Positions 26,735 to 35,089 of a stretch of DNA of 35,089 nucleotides are shown piece by piece. Below the pieces are notes generated by a model. The model was not told where the DNA came from. It did no database searches and saw only the letters and a list, made by a program, of their open reading frames with translations. Position numbers and translations under genes: made by a program. The first letter of the stretch is position 1; each line of letters opens with the position of its first letter. Source of the stretch: Planctomycetes bacterium DG_23 (lineage in GTDB: Bacteria > Planctomycetota > DG-23); contig LIZR01000006.1 in assembly GCA_001302825.1 (NCBI GenBank), positions 1 through 35,089 of the forward strand, in the 5' to 3' direction.

Positions 26735-26872
26735 ATGTGTGATAGGGTAAAAAAATCCGGGTGCGAACATTCAGAAAGGTTAAAAGGGAGGCCAGAGGAT
26801 TGCACTGCGGAGCAGATTAGAGAGTGTCACGGCGAGGTGAAGGGCCATCCTTGCGTAAAGAAAAGCAAGTAG
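26735..26872 (+). CDS. 45-aa Cys-rich small protein (absent from ORF track)
   Basis: SD GAGGAGGTG then ATG: MCDRVKKSGCEHSERLKGRPEDCTAEQIRECHGEVKGHPCVKKSK. Confidence 0.75.
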   Translation: MCDRVKKSGCEHSERLKGRPEDCTAEQIRECHGEVKGHPCVKKSK

Positions 26873-26878
26873 AAGTTC

Positions 26879-26908
26879 GCGCTACTAAATCAGGTAGCCA
26901 AATAGCGC
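26879..26908. terminator. Inverted repeat between convergent operons
   Basis: GCGCTA-N18-TAGCGC with nested CTAC/GTAG; no U-tract. Confidence 0.3.
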
Positions 26909-26924
26909 AGGAATCGGAAGAAAA

Positions 26925-28187
26925 TTAAAAGAGTTCTTTTTGTTCTGTCTCCTTCTTTTCTTCTTCAGCGAAGATGTTGATTTTGCCAAAGACGCCATCG
27001 TAGCCGGGCACAATCTGAAGACGGGCCTCCCTCACCCTTCTTATCCCCTCCGAGACCCTGGGCGAGGCCAGTTTTTCAATCTCTTCCTCAGGGACATTCA
27101 GAAGCATATCCAGTTCGCTTCCCAGATGCAAGATGAGCCGCTGATATTCTCCTTCCACTGCTTTGGTATTTACTCCCTGAGATAAGGCCTCAGCAATTAT
27201 CTCCGATAGCGGAACGAGATGCCGGGCACCGATGGCATCCTGGGGAGTGAAACCTTCGGGTCTATCGGCAAGACTTTCTACCCGATGCATTACCCCCACG
27301 GTGAGTCGGCGTCCGCAGACCGGGCAGATGTAATTGTGGCTTTTGGTTTCAGCCGGCGAAAAGAGCACGCCGCAATTTCGGTGTCCGTCATAGTGATATT
27401 TTCCTTCCTGGGGGAAGAATTCAATGGTGTAAAGAAAGGCATTTCTATTTTTTGTTTTGAGCGCCTCTATAATCTCATAATAATCCAGAGCGCAGTCAAA
27501 GACATTGGCCTCGCGGCCAATTTTTGAAGGAGAGTGGGCGTCGGAATTGGAGATGAGGGTTATCTCATCCAGGGCAGAAAGCCGCCAGTTCATCTGAGGG
27601 TCGGAGGAAAGGCCGGTCTCAATGACCCGGATGTAGCCGGCCTCTTCCTCAAAGCATTCCTCAATGGAATCAAAGCCCGAATTAGCGCCGAATAGGGAAA
27701 ACCAGGGCGTCCAGACATGGGCCGGCACGATGAGGATGTCGGGAGAAATATCTCTTACGATTCTTACCAAATCCTTGACTGCGAAACTGAAGGTGGGCCG
27801 GCCGTCCGCGTGCAGGTTTCCTCGTTTGGCCAAAGCGGCGTTAATCTCTTCTGCAACTTGAAAAGTCGGGGCGAAGAGCATGGTATGAATCTTGCGCAGT
27901 TTTCCGCCCTGAGTGAAGATGTTGTTCACCTCGGCAGTCAGGATGAAATGAACCTGTTTATCCTTTGATTCCGGTGGATTTTTGAGGAGAAATAGGCCGT
28001 TTCCGCCGGCGACAAGTTTGGCCTTAAGTTCTGCGAAATAGGCAGGATGAGTAAAATCTCCCGTGCCCAGAAGTGCGATGCCTTTGTTTAGAGCCCAGCG
28101 AGCCAGAGTCTCTACCTCCATATCCTTGCTGGTAGCCCGGCTATATCTGGAATGGACATGAAAATCAGCGATAAATGACAAGTGCAA
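26925..28187 (-). CDS. Endonuclease Q-like PHP-domain protein with zinc finger
   Basis: ADFHVHSRYSRATSKDM; GTGDFTHPAYF; IVPAHVWTPWFSLFGANSGFDSI; NSDAHSPSKIGREANVF; CPVCGRRLTVGVMHRV. Confidence 0.85.
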   Translation of the reverse strand: MHLSFIADFHVHSRYSRATSKDMEVETLARWALNKGIALLGTGDFTHPAYFAELKAKLVAGGNGLFLLKNPPESKDKQVHFILTAEVNNIFTQGGKLRKIHTMLFAPTFQVAEEINAALAKRGNLHADGRPTFSFAVKDLVRIVRDISPDILIVPAHVWTPWFSLFGANSGFDSIEECFEEEAGYIRVIETGLSSDPQMNWRLSALDEITLISNSDAHSPSKIGREANVFDCALDYYEIIEALKTKNRNAFLYTIEFFPQEGKYHYDGHRNCGVLFSPAETKSHNYICPVCGRRLTVGVMHRVESLADRPEGFTPQDAIGARHLVPLSEIIAEALSQGVNTKAVEGEYQRLILHLGSELDMLLNVPEEEIEKLASPRVSEGIRRVREARLQIVPGYDGVFGKINIFAEEEKKETEQKELF

Positions 28188-28204
28188 AACCTCCAGTCGT
28201 GTGC

Positions 28205-28876
28205 TCAGGGACTGAATTTTTTTCTGCGAAGTTCTATCCCCAGACGGACCAGAGCAGCTTCAAAATCGGCAAAACGCCAGCCAGCCAGTCTATTCTTGGC
28301 CCAGAATTTTTTTAGAGAACGAAGAACCTGCTTGGGGTCTTCTTTGGAAGAAATTATGCCCAGTTTTTCGGCCGCATCCATAACCAGACCGGAAGGCACC
28401 GGCTCGGCCTTTTTCCATATGCCGCGCAGTTCGCGCACGAAGATATTCACTGTAACATCGCCTATGCCCTTACCCAGGGCCTTAATCCTTTTTCCTAAAT
28501 CTTCTGTATCTTTGGCCTTGCGGTGAAGCAGATTCAAATCTCCGCCATAATTTTCCTTAAGGGCCTTCATAACCTCCAGAAGTTTGGTGGCGGTCTTGAA
28601 ATCATAGCGCACATAGCCGCCCTCATCAAGCAGGGCCACCAGGCCATCCCAGCCGGTAGCCAGGATTTTCTCCGGCGTAAGCACCCCCTCTTTTTCAAAG
28701 ACTTTATAGGTAGAAGTGGCAATGGTTTCGGAAATGCGCGCGCCATAAAGAATGGAGGCCAGAAACCATTTGAAGATTTCTTCCGACCTGCCGGAATCAA
28801 GATTGTTATTCAGAGCCTTGGAAAATCTCCCGCTGGCAGAGCGCAGCATCTCCAGAGCCTTACTATATTCAGGCAT
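28205..28876 (-). CDS. HhH DNA-repair-like protein (endonuclease III/HhH-GPD-related)
   Basis: KWFLASILYGARISETIA and HhH-like RIKALGKGIGDVTVNIFVRELRG. Confidence 0.65.
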   Translation of the reverse strand: MPEYSKALEMLRSASGRFSKALNNNLDSGRSEEIFKWFLASILYGARISETIATSTYKVFEKEGVLTPEKILATGWDGLVALLDEGGYVRYDFKTATKLLEVMKALKENYGGDLNLLHRKAKDTEDLGKRIKALGKGIGDVTVNIFVRELRGIWKKAEPVPSGLVMDAAEKLGIISSKEDPKQVLRSLKKFWAKNRLAGWRFADFEAALVRLGIELRRKKFSP

Positions 28877-30167
28877 CTGGGCCTTTTCCTTCTGGTCTCC
28901 GGCTTATAATGTTCTGGGCAATTTCTTTCAAATCAGTATCCGATATGCTGGCCTTTTTATCGGCAAGGCGTCTTAATCTATCCAGGGCTTGTTTAAGTTC
29001 TATTTCGCTGAGGTCAAATCCGGCCTCTTCAAGTTTAAATTTCAGAAAGTGGCGGCCGATATGTTTACCCAGGAGAAGCTCGGGCGATTGGGCACCAACT
29101 TCTCGGGGGTCAAAGATGAGATAGGTTTCTTGGGCCTTCAGTATTCCGGCCTGGTGGATGCCGGCTTCGGTAGCAAAGACATTATCGCCGACAATAGGTT
29201 TATAAGGCCAGATGGGTATGCGGGTTAAGCGAGCCACCATTTCGCTCAACGAAGAAAGTTTTGTGGAATCAAAACGCACCTTGACGCCGAATTCATCTGA
29301 GTGCACCTTCAGCGCCATCACCACTTCCTCAAGTGCGGCATTTCCTGCCCTTTCACCGATGCCATTTACAGTGCACTGAACGATATTTGCTCCGGCAGCC
29401 ACCGCGGCCAGAGTATTTGCCGTGGCCAGCCCCAGGTCGTTATGGCAATGTACTGCCAGAAGGGCGTCCCGGATGTTTTTCACATTTTCGTTTATACCCT
29501 TGATGAAAGTGGTCATGGTTTTCGGTGTGGCAAAACCTGTAGTGTCGGCAAAGCCAATGCCAGAGGCCCCGGCTGAGATGGCTTCCTCATAGATTTGGAA
29601 GAGAAACTCCGGTTCGGTGCGGGAGGCATCCTCAGCTGCGAAAGACACGATGTCAAAATATTTTCTGGCATACTTTACGGAAGAGCGCGCTATCTCCAAA
29701 ATCTCTTCCGGTGTTTTCTCCAGTTTGAATTTGCGATGAATGGGCGAGGTGCCCAGGAAGATGGAGACCCCGGCCTTGCGGCGAGACAGACCCTCAAGGG
29801 CGCGAGCGGCCTTATCTATGTCCTCCTCTCGGGCCCTGGCCAAGGCGGTGACAATTGCCCTTCTTAGCCCCTGGGCCACGAGACACACGGTTTCAAATTC
29901 CTCCCGGGAAGAGATGGGGAATCCGGCATTGATGGAGTGAACACCGGCCTCTTCCAGTTTGCGGGCAATGGAGAGTTTCTCTTGAGGGGAAAATGAAACA
30001 CCGGGCATCTGCTCGCCTTCCCGCAGTGTGGCATCGCTGACGAGGATGGCTCCTTTTTCCTTTAGCGAGTGAACGATGACCTTTCTAACCCGTTCTTTGA
30101 ATGCGAAGGTGACCAAGGCAGTCCCCTTTTCCAGGGCAAAAGTATACTTTTCATTACTTTTTAGCAA
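28869..30167 (-). CDS. 2-isopropylmalate/homocitrate/citramalate synthase-family enzyme
   Basis: VSDATLREGEQMPGVSFS; LLAVHCHNDLGLATANTLAAVAAGANIVQCTVNGIGERAGNAALEE; NVFATEAGIHQAGILK. Confidence 0.9.
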   Translation of the reverse strand: MLKSNEKYTFALEKGTALVTFAFKERVRKVIVHSLKEKGAILVSDATLREGEQMPGVSFSPQEKLSIARKLEEAGVHSINAGFPISSREEFETVCLVAQGLRRAIVTALARAREEDIDKAARALEGLSRRKAGVSIFLGTSPIHRKFKLEKTPEEILEIARSSVKYARKYFDIVSFAAEDASRTEPEFLFQIYEEAISAGASGIGFADTTGFATPKTMTTFIKGINENVKNIRDALLAVHCHNDLGLATANTLAAVAAGANIVQCTVNGIGERAGNAALEEVVMALKVHSDEFGVKVRFDSTKLSSLSEMVARLTRIPIWPYKPIVGDNVFATEAGIHQAGILKAQETYLIFDPREVGAQSPELLLGKHIGRHFLKFKLEEAGFDLSEIELKQALDRLRRLADKKASISDTDLKEIAQNIISRRPEGKGPDA

Positions 30168-30300
30168 AACACCTGAGGAAATTCAAGAAAAAGTCGCTCA
30201 AGAGGCGCAACTTTTGCTGACGGCTCCATTTGCCTTGACAAGGCCCTGCCCCGATGAGAAAATAAAACTGTCAAATTTTTTGTCCGAAGAGATAGTGGGC

Positions 30301-30762
30301 ATGCTCAAATTTCTGGCCGACGATATGGTGGGGAAATTGGCCCGGCGACTGCGTCTGGCTGGCTACGATACCCTTTATTTTAAGCATATCGACGACGGCC
30401 AGATGGTCACCCGCGCCAGAGCAGAAGAGAGAATCATAGTAACCCGGGACAGGAAACTGGCGGATAAATTTCATCTGGAGAATGTTTACATCGTCGGCTC
30501 TGAAGTCCCGGCCGAACAGTTCAGGCAAGTGGTTAAGGCCTTTGACCTGGATGTAAAGTCGGAAGCATTCAGCCGCTGCTTGGAGTGCAATGAACTCCTT
30601 GTGCCAGCAAAAAAAGAGGACCATAAGGCCGAAATTCCACCTCGCGTTTACAGGCTTCACAATACATTTTTCCGGTGTCCGGGATGTAAGAAACTATACT
30701 GGCGGGGAAGCCACTACGCCCGGCTTAAGGAAATGTTGTCGGCATCTGAGGGTGAAAGTTAG
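30301..30762 (+). CDS. Mut7-C (PIN-like RNase) domain protein with zinc ribbon
   Basis: MLKFLADDMVGKLARRLRLAGYDTLYF...RIIVTRDRKLADKF; CLECNELL...CPGCKKLYWRGSHYARL. Confidence 0.92.
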   Translation: MLKFLADDMVGKLARRLRLAGYDTLYFKHIDDGQMVTRARAEERIIVTRDRKLADKFHLENVYIVGSEVPAEQFRQVVKAFDLDVKSEAFSRCLECNELLVPAKKEDHKAEIPPRVYRLHNTFFRCPGCKKLYWRGSHYARLKEMLSASEGES

Positions 30763-30791
30763 CGGCTTTCAATTTTGAGTGAAACTGACTT

Positions 30792-31562
30792 ATGGATAGC
30801 ATAAAATTTTTGGGAACGGCCGGGGCGCGGTTCGTAATGATGAAGCAACTCAGGGCCTCGGGTGGGACCTGGCTTGCGCTTTCCCAGACCAACATACTTA
30901 TTGACCCGGGCCCGGGAACTTTGGTTAAATGCTGGCGCTCCCGGCCCAAACTCGACCCTTCCAAACTCGAGGCCATCGTCCTTTCCCACAAACATCTTGA
31001 CCATTCCGGAGATATAAATGTAATGATAGAGGCGATGACGGATGGCGGCTTCAAAAAGAGGGGGCTCGTCTTCGCCCCCAGGGACGCTTTAGAAGAAGAC
31101 CCGGTTATCCTGCACTATCTGAGAGATTATCCTGAACGCATTGAAGTTCTTGAAGAAGGCGAAAAATATGAAATAGGCCCGGTGACGCTGGAAGTGCCCA
31201 AGCGCCATTTGCACAGCGTAGAGACCTACGGGCTAAATTTTTCCACCAAAAAGCGAAGCATTTCCTTTGTGACCGACACCTACTTTTTCCAGGAAATTTC
31301 CGAAATCTATCCTGGCGAAATTCTGGTAATAAATGTGGTGCGCTTGCAGAAGGATGATAGAAAAGATATTCAGCACCTGAATTTGGAAGATGCAAAGCGT
31401 ATTATTGCCCAGGCCAAGCCTAAACTGGCCATTCTCACCCATTTCGGGATGACCGTTATCAGGGCCAGGCCCTGGGAATTGGCCGAAAAGATAGAGGAGG
31501 AGTTGGGCATCCGTGTGGTAGCGGCAAGAGATGGTATGAGCATAAACCTCGATGAAATTTAA
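30792..31562 (+). CDS. MBL-fold metallohydrolase
   Basis: ILIDPGPGTLVK; VLSHKHLDHSGDI; VPKRHLHSVETYG; FVTDT; LAILTHFGM. Confidence 0.88.
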   Translation: MDSIKFLGTAGARFVMMKQLRASGGTWLALSQTNILIDPGPGTLVKCWRSRPKLDPSKLEAIVLSHKHLDHSGDINVMIEAMTDGGFKKRGLVFAPRDALEEDPVILHYLRDYPERIEVLEEGEKYEIGPVTLEVPKRHLHSVETYGLNFSTKKRSISFVTDTYFFQEISEIYPGEILVINVVRLQKDDRKDIQHLNLEDAKRIIAQAKPKLAILTHFGMTVIRARPWELAEKIEEELGIRVVAARDGMSINLDEI

Positions 31563-32899
31563 GTCTCTTCCGGCTGCAAAAATCTTTCATCAACAGGATA
31601 TATTCCGTCCATACAGGCCTTGCAAAGGCCCGGGTGGCCTATGGCCTCTTCCAAAATCTCTACCGAAGGATAGCAAACCGAATCTGCCCCGAGTTTTTTG
31701 GCCACCAGTCTTCCCACCTCATCGGCAGGCATTTTATGAAACCCGTAGGCGGCGTAGACCTTACTCTGGGGGTCTTTGAAGCAGGGGTAGCAAAGAGCCG
31801 GGCAGGAGATGACCAGATGAACCTCTGTGGCCCCGCTTCTCCTCAACTTATATATCATACCGTCGCGAACCACAGTTCCCCGGACAATGCTGTCATCGCC
31901 CAGGGCTACCCTTTTATCTTTTATCATTTCCCGAATTATGTAAAATTTTGACCGCGCGGCTTTTATGCGCTCCTCGGGGTCTTCAACCTGGAAAGTTCGT
32001 TTAGCCCCGGGGTTTTTCACTACGGCCTCTTCAAAAGGCTTACCCAGGGCTTGCGCATATCCCAGGGCCACGCCTCTGCCTGAATCCGGGGAAGCAATAA
32101 CCATATCTATGGAGAGGGGATATTTTTCCGCCAGAGCCTGGCCCAGTTTTTTTCTCACCAGATAGACATTGCGGCCTTCGATGGAAGAAGTGGGGTCAGC
32201 GAAATATACCCATTCAAAGGCACAATGGGCATGGTCGTCCTTTTTCAATTTTTTAGACGCCAGGCCATCTTTTGAAATTACGATTACCTCTCCGGGCTCT
32301 ACATCCTTTAGATATGAGGCCTCCACAGCATCCAGCGCCTTGGTTTCTGAGGCCACCATATATTCATTATTTTTTTTGCCGAGGCAAAGTGGTTTTATCC
32401 CCTTGGGGTCTCTGAGACACACCAAACTCAAATCTTTCGGCCCTTTCACCATAATGACCAGATTATAAGAACCCCGACCCTGGAGAGTGTCCATAAGTTT
32501 TTCGGCAGCGATGAAGATGTCGCCGGTTTCCTCCAGATGCTCAAGAAACATATTTTTGATGACTTCATCGTGTTTTTCAGCAAATCCTAACAGGGCGCCG
32601 TCCATAGTTAGTGACAGTGAAAAGCGTTTGCCCTCCACCTCCACCGGTTGGATATTTTCCATTTCCTCATAGAACGTCTGGCCGATGCCCGCATAGGGTT
32701 CTATGGCATCCAAAAAGGGAATTTCATCCTTGAGAAAATAATATACGAGACTCGGCCCCTTCTTGGTGAGAATTTTATCCTTGGCAACAGAGACGCCGCA
32801 GCCCTCCTCGCCTCGATGCTGAAGCGCAGTGAGGCCGTAGAAAAGTGTGTCCATAATGCTCTTTTTATCAAGAGAATAGACTCCCAATATCCCAGACAT
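31559..32899 (-). CDS. Amidophosphoribosyltransferase (PurF)-like protein with degenerate glutaminase domain
   Basis: MSGILGVYSLDKKSIMDTLFYGLTALQHRGEEGCGVS; PRPP loop VALGDDSIVRGTVVRDGMIYKLRRSGATEVHL. Start at 32899. Confidence 0.9.
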   Translation of the reverse strand: MSGILGVYSLDKKSIMDTLFYGLTALQHRGEEGCGVSVAKDKILTKKGPSLVYYFLKDEIPFLDAIEPYAGIGQTFYEEMENIQPVEVEGKRFSLSLTMDGALLGFAEKHDEVIKNMFLEHLEETGDIFIAAEKLMDTLQGRGSYNLVIMVKGPKDLSLVCLRDPKGIKPLCLGKKNNEYMVASETKALDAVEASYLKDVEPGEVIVISKDGLASKKLKKDDHAHCAFEWVYFADPTSSIEGRNVYLVRKKLGQALAEKYPLSIDMVIASPDSGRGVALGYAQALGKPFEEAVVKNPGAKRTFQVEDPEERIKAARSKFYIIREMIKDKRVALGDDSIVRGTVVRDGMIYKLRRSGATEVHLVISCPALCYPCFKDPQSKVYAAYGFHKMPADEVGRLVAKKLGADSVCYPSVEILEEAIGHPGLCKACMDGIYPVDERFLQPEET

Positions 32900-33148
32900 T
32901 CCCCATCCTTTCTTTCGCTTTTTTGCCCCTTTTAGGCGCAGGGTAGTCTTCGAGCATCTTGAAAACCATATCATAATGGAAAATTTGCCTGGTCTCAAGC
33001 ATTTTATTTATTCCCTCTAAGCCTCTATGGGCCAAACAAAAGCCCGGGACAAGAACCATTTATGTTTTGCAAATGCGGCCTTTTTTGATAAAATTATTTT
33101 TTGGGGATGCTTGAGGCCAACTGGTTCTGCGACACGGCAGGAGAATTT

Positions 33149-34402
33149 ATGGGCAAAACTATAGCGGAAAAGATAATAAGCGAACACGCCGGTAAGGAAG
33201 TCTCGGCAGGCGAATTTGTGGTGGCCAATGTGGATCTGGCCTATATCCACGACGGCACCGGGCCTCTGGCCGTGCGCCAGATGAAGGAAATGGGCCTGGA
33301 GAAGGTATATGATACTGAAAAGGCGCTTGTCTTTTTGGACCATGCCTCGCCCTGTCCCCGCCAGGAACTGGCAAATGCCCACCAAATGCTGCGTGAATTC
33401 GCCAGCCGAACCGGCGCCACACTCTACGATGTGGGAAGAGGCATCTGTCATCAAATTGTGGTGGAAAGTTTTGCCTCTCCCGGCGACCTTATCGTGGGCG
33501 CAGACTCCCATACCACTACCGCGGGAGGGCTGGGGGCCTTTGCCACTGGGATGGGCTCGACCGATGTGGCCGTGGCTATGGCCTTAGGGCGCACCTGGCT
33601 GCGCGTGCCTGAGACTATCCGCATCCAGGCGAGTGGACGCTTTCCCCCGGGAGTTTATTCCAAAGATTTAATACTTCACATAATTGGTCAAATCAAAGCG
33701 AAAGGCGCTGTCTATAAGGCCCTGGAGTTTACAGGAGAGGCCGTGGCGGATATGCCCCTTCCCGAGCGTTTGACTATGGCCAATATGGCAATTGAGGCCG
33801 GGGCCAAGGCTGGCCTTTTCCCCACCGATGATGAGACCAGAAGGTTTCTGGAAGAGATGGGTCGGGGAGAAGATTTTCGCCCCATCGCTTCCGATGATGA
33901 CGCCCGGTTTCAAAAGACGCTAAAGATAGATGTGAGTAGTCTTGCCCCCACCCTCAGCGTGCCGCACTTTGTAGATAATGTGAAGACCATAGACGAAATT
34001 GGAGAGGTCAAAGTTGACCAGGTATTCATAGGCACCTGCACCAACGGACGCCTGAAAGATTTCCACATAGCAAAAGAGATGCTTGAGGGCCGGCAGGTCT
34101 CCCCGGGCACCAGGCTCATAATTATCCCGGCTTCCCAGAGGATATATCTGGAGGGTGCAAGAGACGGCACCTGGGAGGCCCTGGCCACCGCCGGCGGGTT
34201 GGTCAATTCGCCGGGTTGCGGGCCCTGTGTGGGGGTGCATCAAGGAGTTCTGGCAGATGGTGACGTATGCGTTTCCACCCAGAACAGAAATTTCAAGGGC
34301 AGGATGGGAAATCCCAACGCTTTTATTTATCTGGCCTCACCGGCAGTGGCTGCGGCTACGGCGATAAAGGGGAAAATCGCCGACCCCCGGGAATTTTTTT
34401 AA
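33149..34402 (+). CDS. leuC: 3-isopropylmalate dehydratase/homoaconitase-type large subunit
   Basis: MGKTIAEKIISEHAGKEVSAGEFV; GADSHTTTAGGLGAFATGMGSTDVA; IGTCTNGRLKDF; NSPGCGPCVGVHQGVL. Confidence 0.93.
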   Translation: MGKTIAEKIISEHAGKEVSAGEFVVANVDLAYIHDGTGPLAVRQMKEMGLEKVYDTEKALVFLDHASPCPRQELANAHQMLREFASRTGATLYDVGRGICHQIVVESFASPGDLIVGADSHTTTAGGLGAFATGMGSTDVAVAMALGRTWLRVPETIRIQASGRFPPGVYSKDLILHIIGQIKAKGAVYKALEFTGEAVADMPLPERLTMANMAIEAGAKAGLFPTDDETRRFLEEMGRGEDFRPIASDDDARFQKTLKIDVSSLAPTLSVPHFVDNVKTIDEIGEVKVDQVFIGTCTNGRLKDFHIAKEMLEGRQVSPGTRLIIIPASQRIYLEGARDGTWEALATAGGLVNSPGCGPCVGVHQGVLADGDVCVSTQNRNFKGRMGNPNAFIYLASPAVAAATAIKGKIADPREFF

Positions 34403-34426
34403 CTTTTTCTTTGCCAGAGAATTAAA

Positions 34427-34544
34427 TGTGGGGAAGACCCTTTGGAAAAAGGGCCTTTCCCCACACTGCTTTCCTAAACCTTAAGGAGTAAGGTTTTTTG
34501 GAGGGAGTATGAGGGACGCCTTTTTTTCAAAAAAGGTTCCCTCA
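34427..34544. repeat. Three consecutive hairpin-forming inverted repeats between leuC- and leuD-like genes
   Basis: 34427-34465 TGTGGGGAAG..CTTT-type stem; 34476-34496 AAACCTTA-AGGAG-TAAGGTTT; 34510-34544 TGAGGGA..CCTTTTTT/AAAAAAGG..TCCCTCA. Confidence 0.85.
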
Positions 34545-34570
34545 CTTAGTTTTAACGAAAGGAAGTCTAA

Positions 34571-35071
34571 ATGGTACTGAAGGGCAGGGTCTGGAAATTC
34601 GGCGATGGCGTTAGCACGGATGATATAATTCCGGGGAGATTTTTTCACCTGCGGTCAAATCTGCCGGAACTGGCCAAGCATACCCTGGAAGACCTGCGGC
34701 CGCAGTTTGTGCCAGAGGTGAAATCAGGGGATTTTGTAGTGGGTGGCGAAAATTTCGGTCAGGGCTCATCGCGGGAACACGCGGCTCAGGTGCTTAAATC
34801 AAAAGGGGTGAACGCGGTCCTGGCTAAAAGTTTCGCCAGGATATTTTTCCGTAACGCCATAAATGTGGGCCTGGCAGCAATCATCTGCGATACCGACGAG
34901 ATCGATGAAGGCGACGAGTTAGAGATTAACCTTGAAAAAGGCATAATAACCAACCTCAGCAAAAAGAGAGACCTGACTTTCACCCCCCTCCCCCGGGTAA
35001 TGGCGTGCATACTTTCCGACGGCGGCCTGGTAGCGCACATCAAAAAGCAGGGAGAGTTCAAGTTGGATTAG
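34571..35071 (+). CDS. leuD: 3-isopropylmalate dehydratase/homoaconitase-type small subunit
   Basis: GRVWKFGDGVSTDDIIPGRFFHLRS; GGENFGQGSSREHAAQVLKSKGVNAVLAKSFARIFFRNAINVGL. Confidence 0.93.
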   Translation: MVLKGRVWKFGDGVSTDDIIPGRFFHLRSNLPELAKHTLEDLRPQFVPEVKSGDFVVGGENFGQGSSREHAAQVLKSKGVNAVLAKSFARIFFRNAINVGLAAIICDTDEIDEGDELEINLEKGIITNLSKKRDLTFTPLPRVMACILSDGGLVAHIKKQGEFKLD

Positions 35072-35089
35072 TACCCCGGATAGGGCAAT

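Noticed and set aside
30076-30300. N-terminal 75-aa extension of the Mut7-C ORF
   Set aside because: It overlaps the divergent synthase gene; the conserved domain begins at Met 30301, so the extension is probably not translated.
31556-31564. Convergent MBL and PurF-like genes overlapping 4 bp at TTAA
   Set aside because: An ordinary compact convergent overlap in which both stops use the TTAA palindrome; no special function implied.

Overview
This 35 kb bacterial window is gene-dense, with no rRNA, CRISPR array or recognisable transposase. From left to right it contains: a frameshifted DUF302 gene; a YHS-HMA-HMA CopA-type P1B ATPase; a zinc-ribbon membrane protein; a small lipoprotein; a large ABC-2-like permease; a TgpA-type transglutaminase / DUF58 / MoxR operon; tRNA-Leu(GAG); a TlpA-CcdA fusion; an ADP-forming acyl-CoA synthetase; an MFS transporter; an exported SagB-like nitroreductase; ArsR plus an ACR3-type arsenite permease. 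Next is a minus-strand cluster of nine genes (about 18.5-23.9 kb): Mrp/NBP35 ATPase, methyltransferase, FmdB zinc ribbon, two NifX-like proteins, CooC/MinD-like ATPase, two DUF5320-like Gly/Met/Tyr-rich proteins and a DUF134 regulator. Divergent to it is an ArsR / membrane protein / ABC transporter / 45-aa Cys-rich peptide operon. The right end carries an EndoQ-like nuclease, an HhH protein, an IPMS/homocitrate synthase-family enzyme, a Mut7-C protein, an MBL hydrolase, a PurF homologue that appears to have lost its glutaminase site, and leuC/leuD-like genes separated by three consecutive hairpins. The best candidate for an under-described system is the NifX/DUF5320/CooC/Mrp cluster. Its adjacent proteins share modules (a C-terminal coiled coil and GMGRG repeats), and it is controlled by a promoter with a perfect 14-bp palindrome at the predicted transcription start. 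All family names come from reading the translations by eye; no searches were run.
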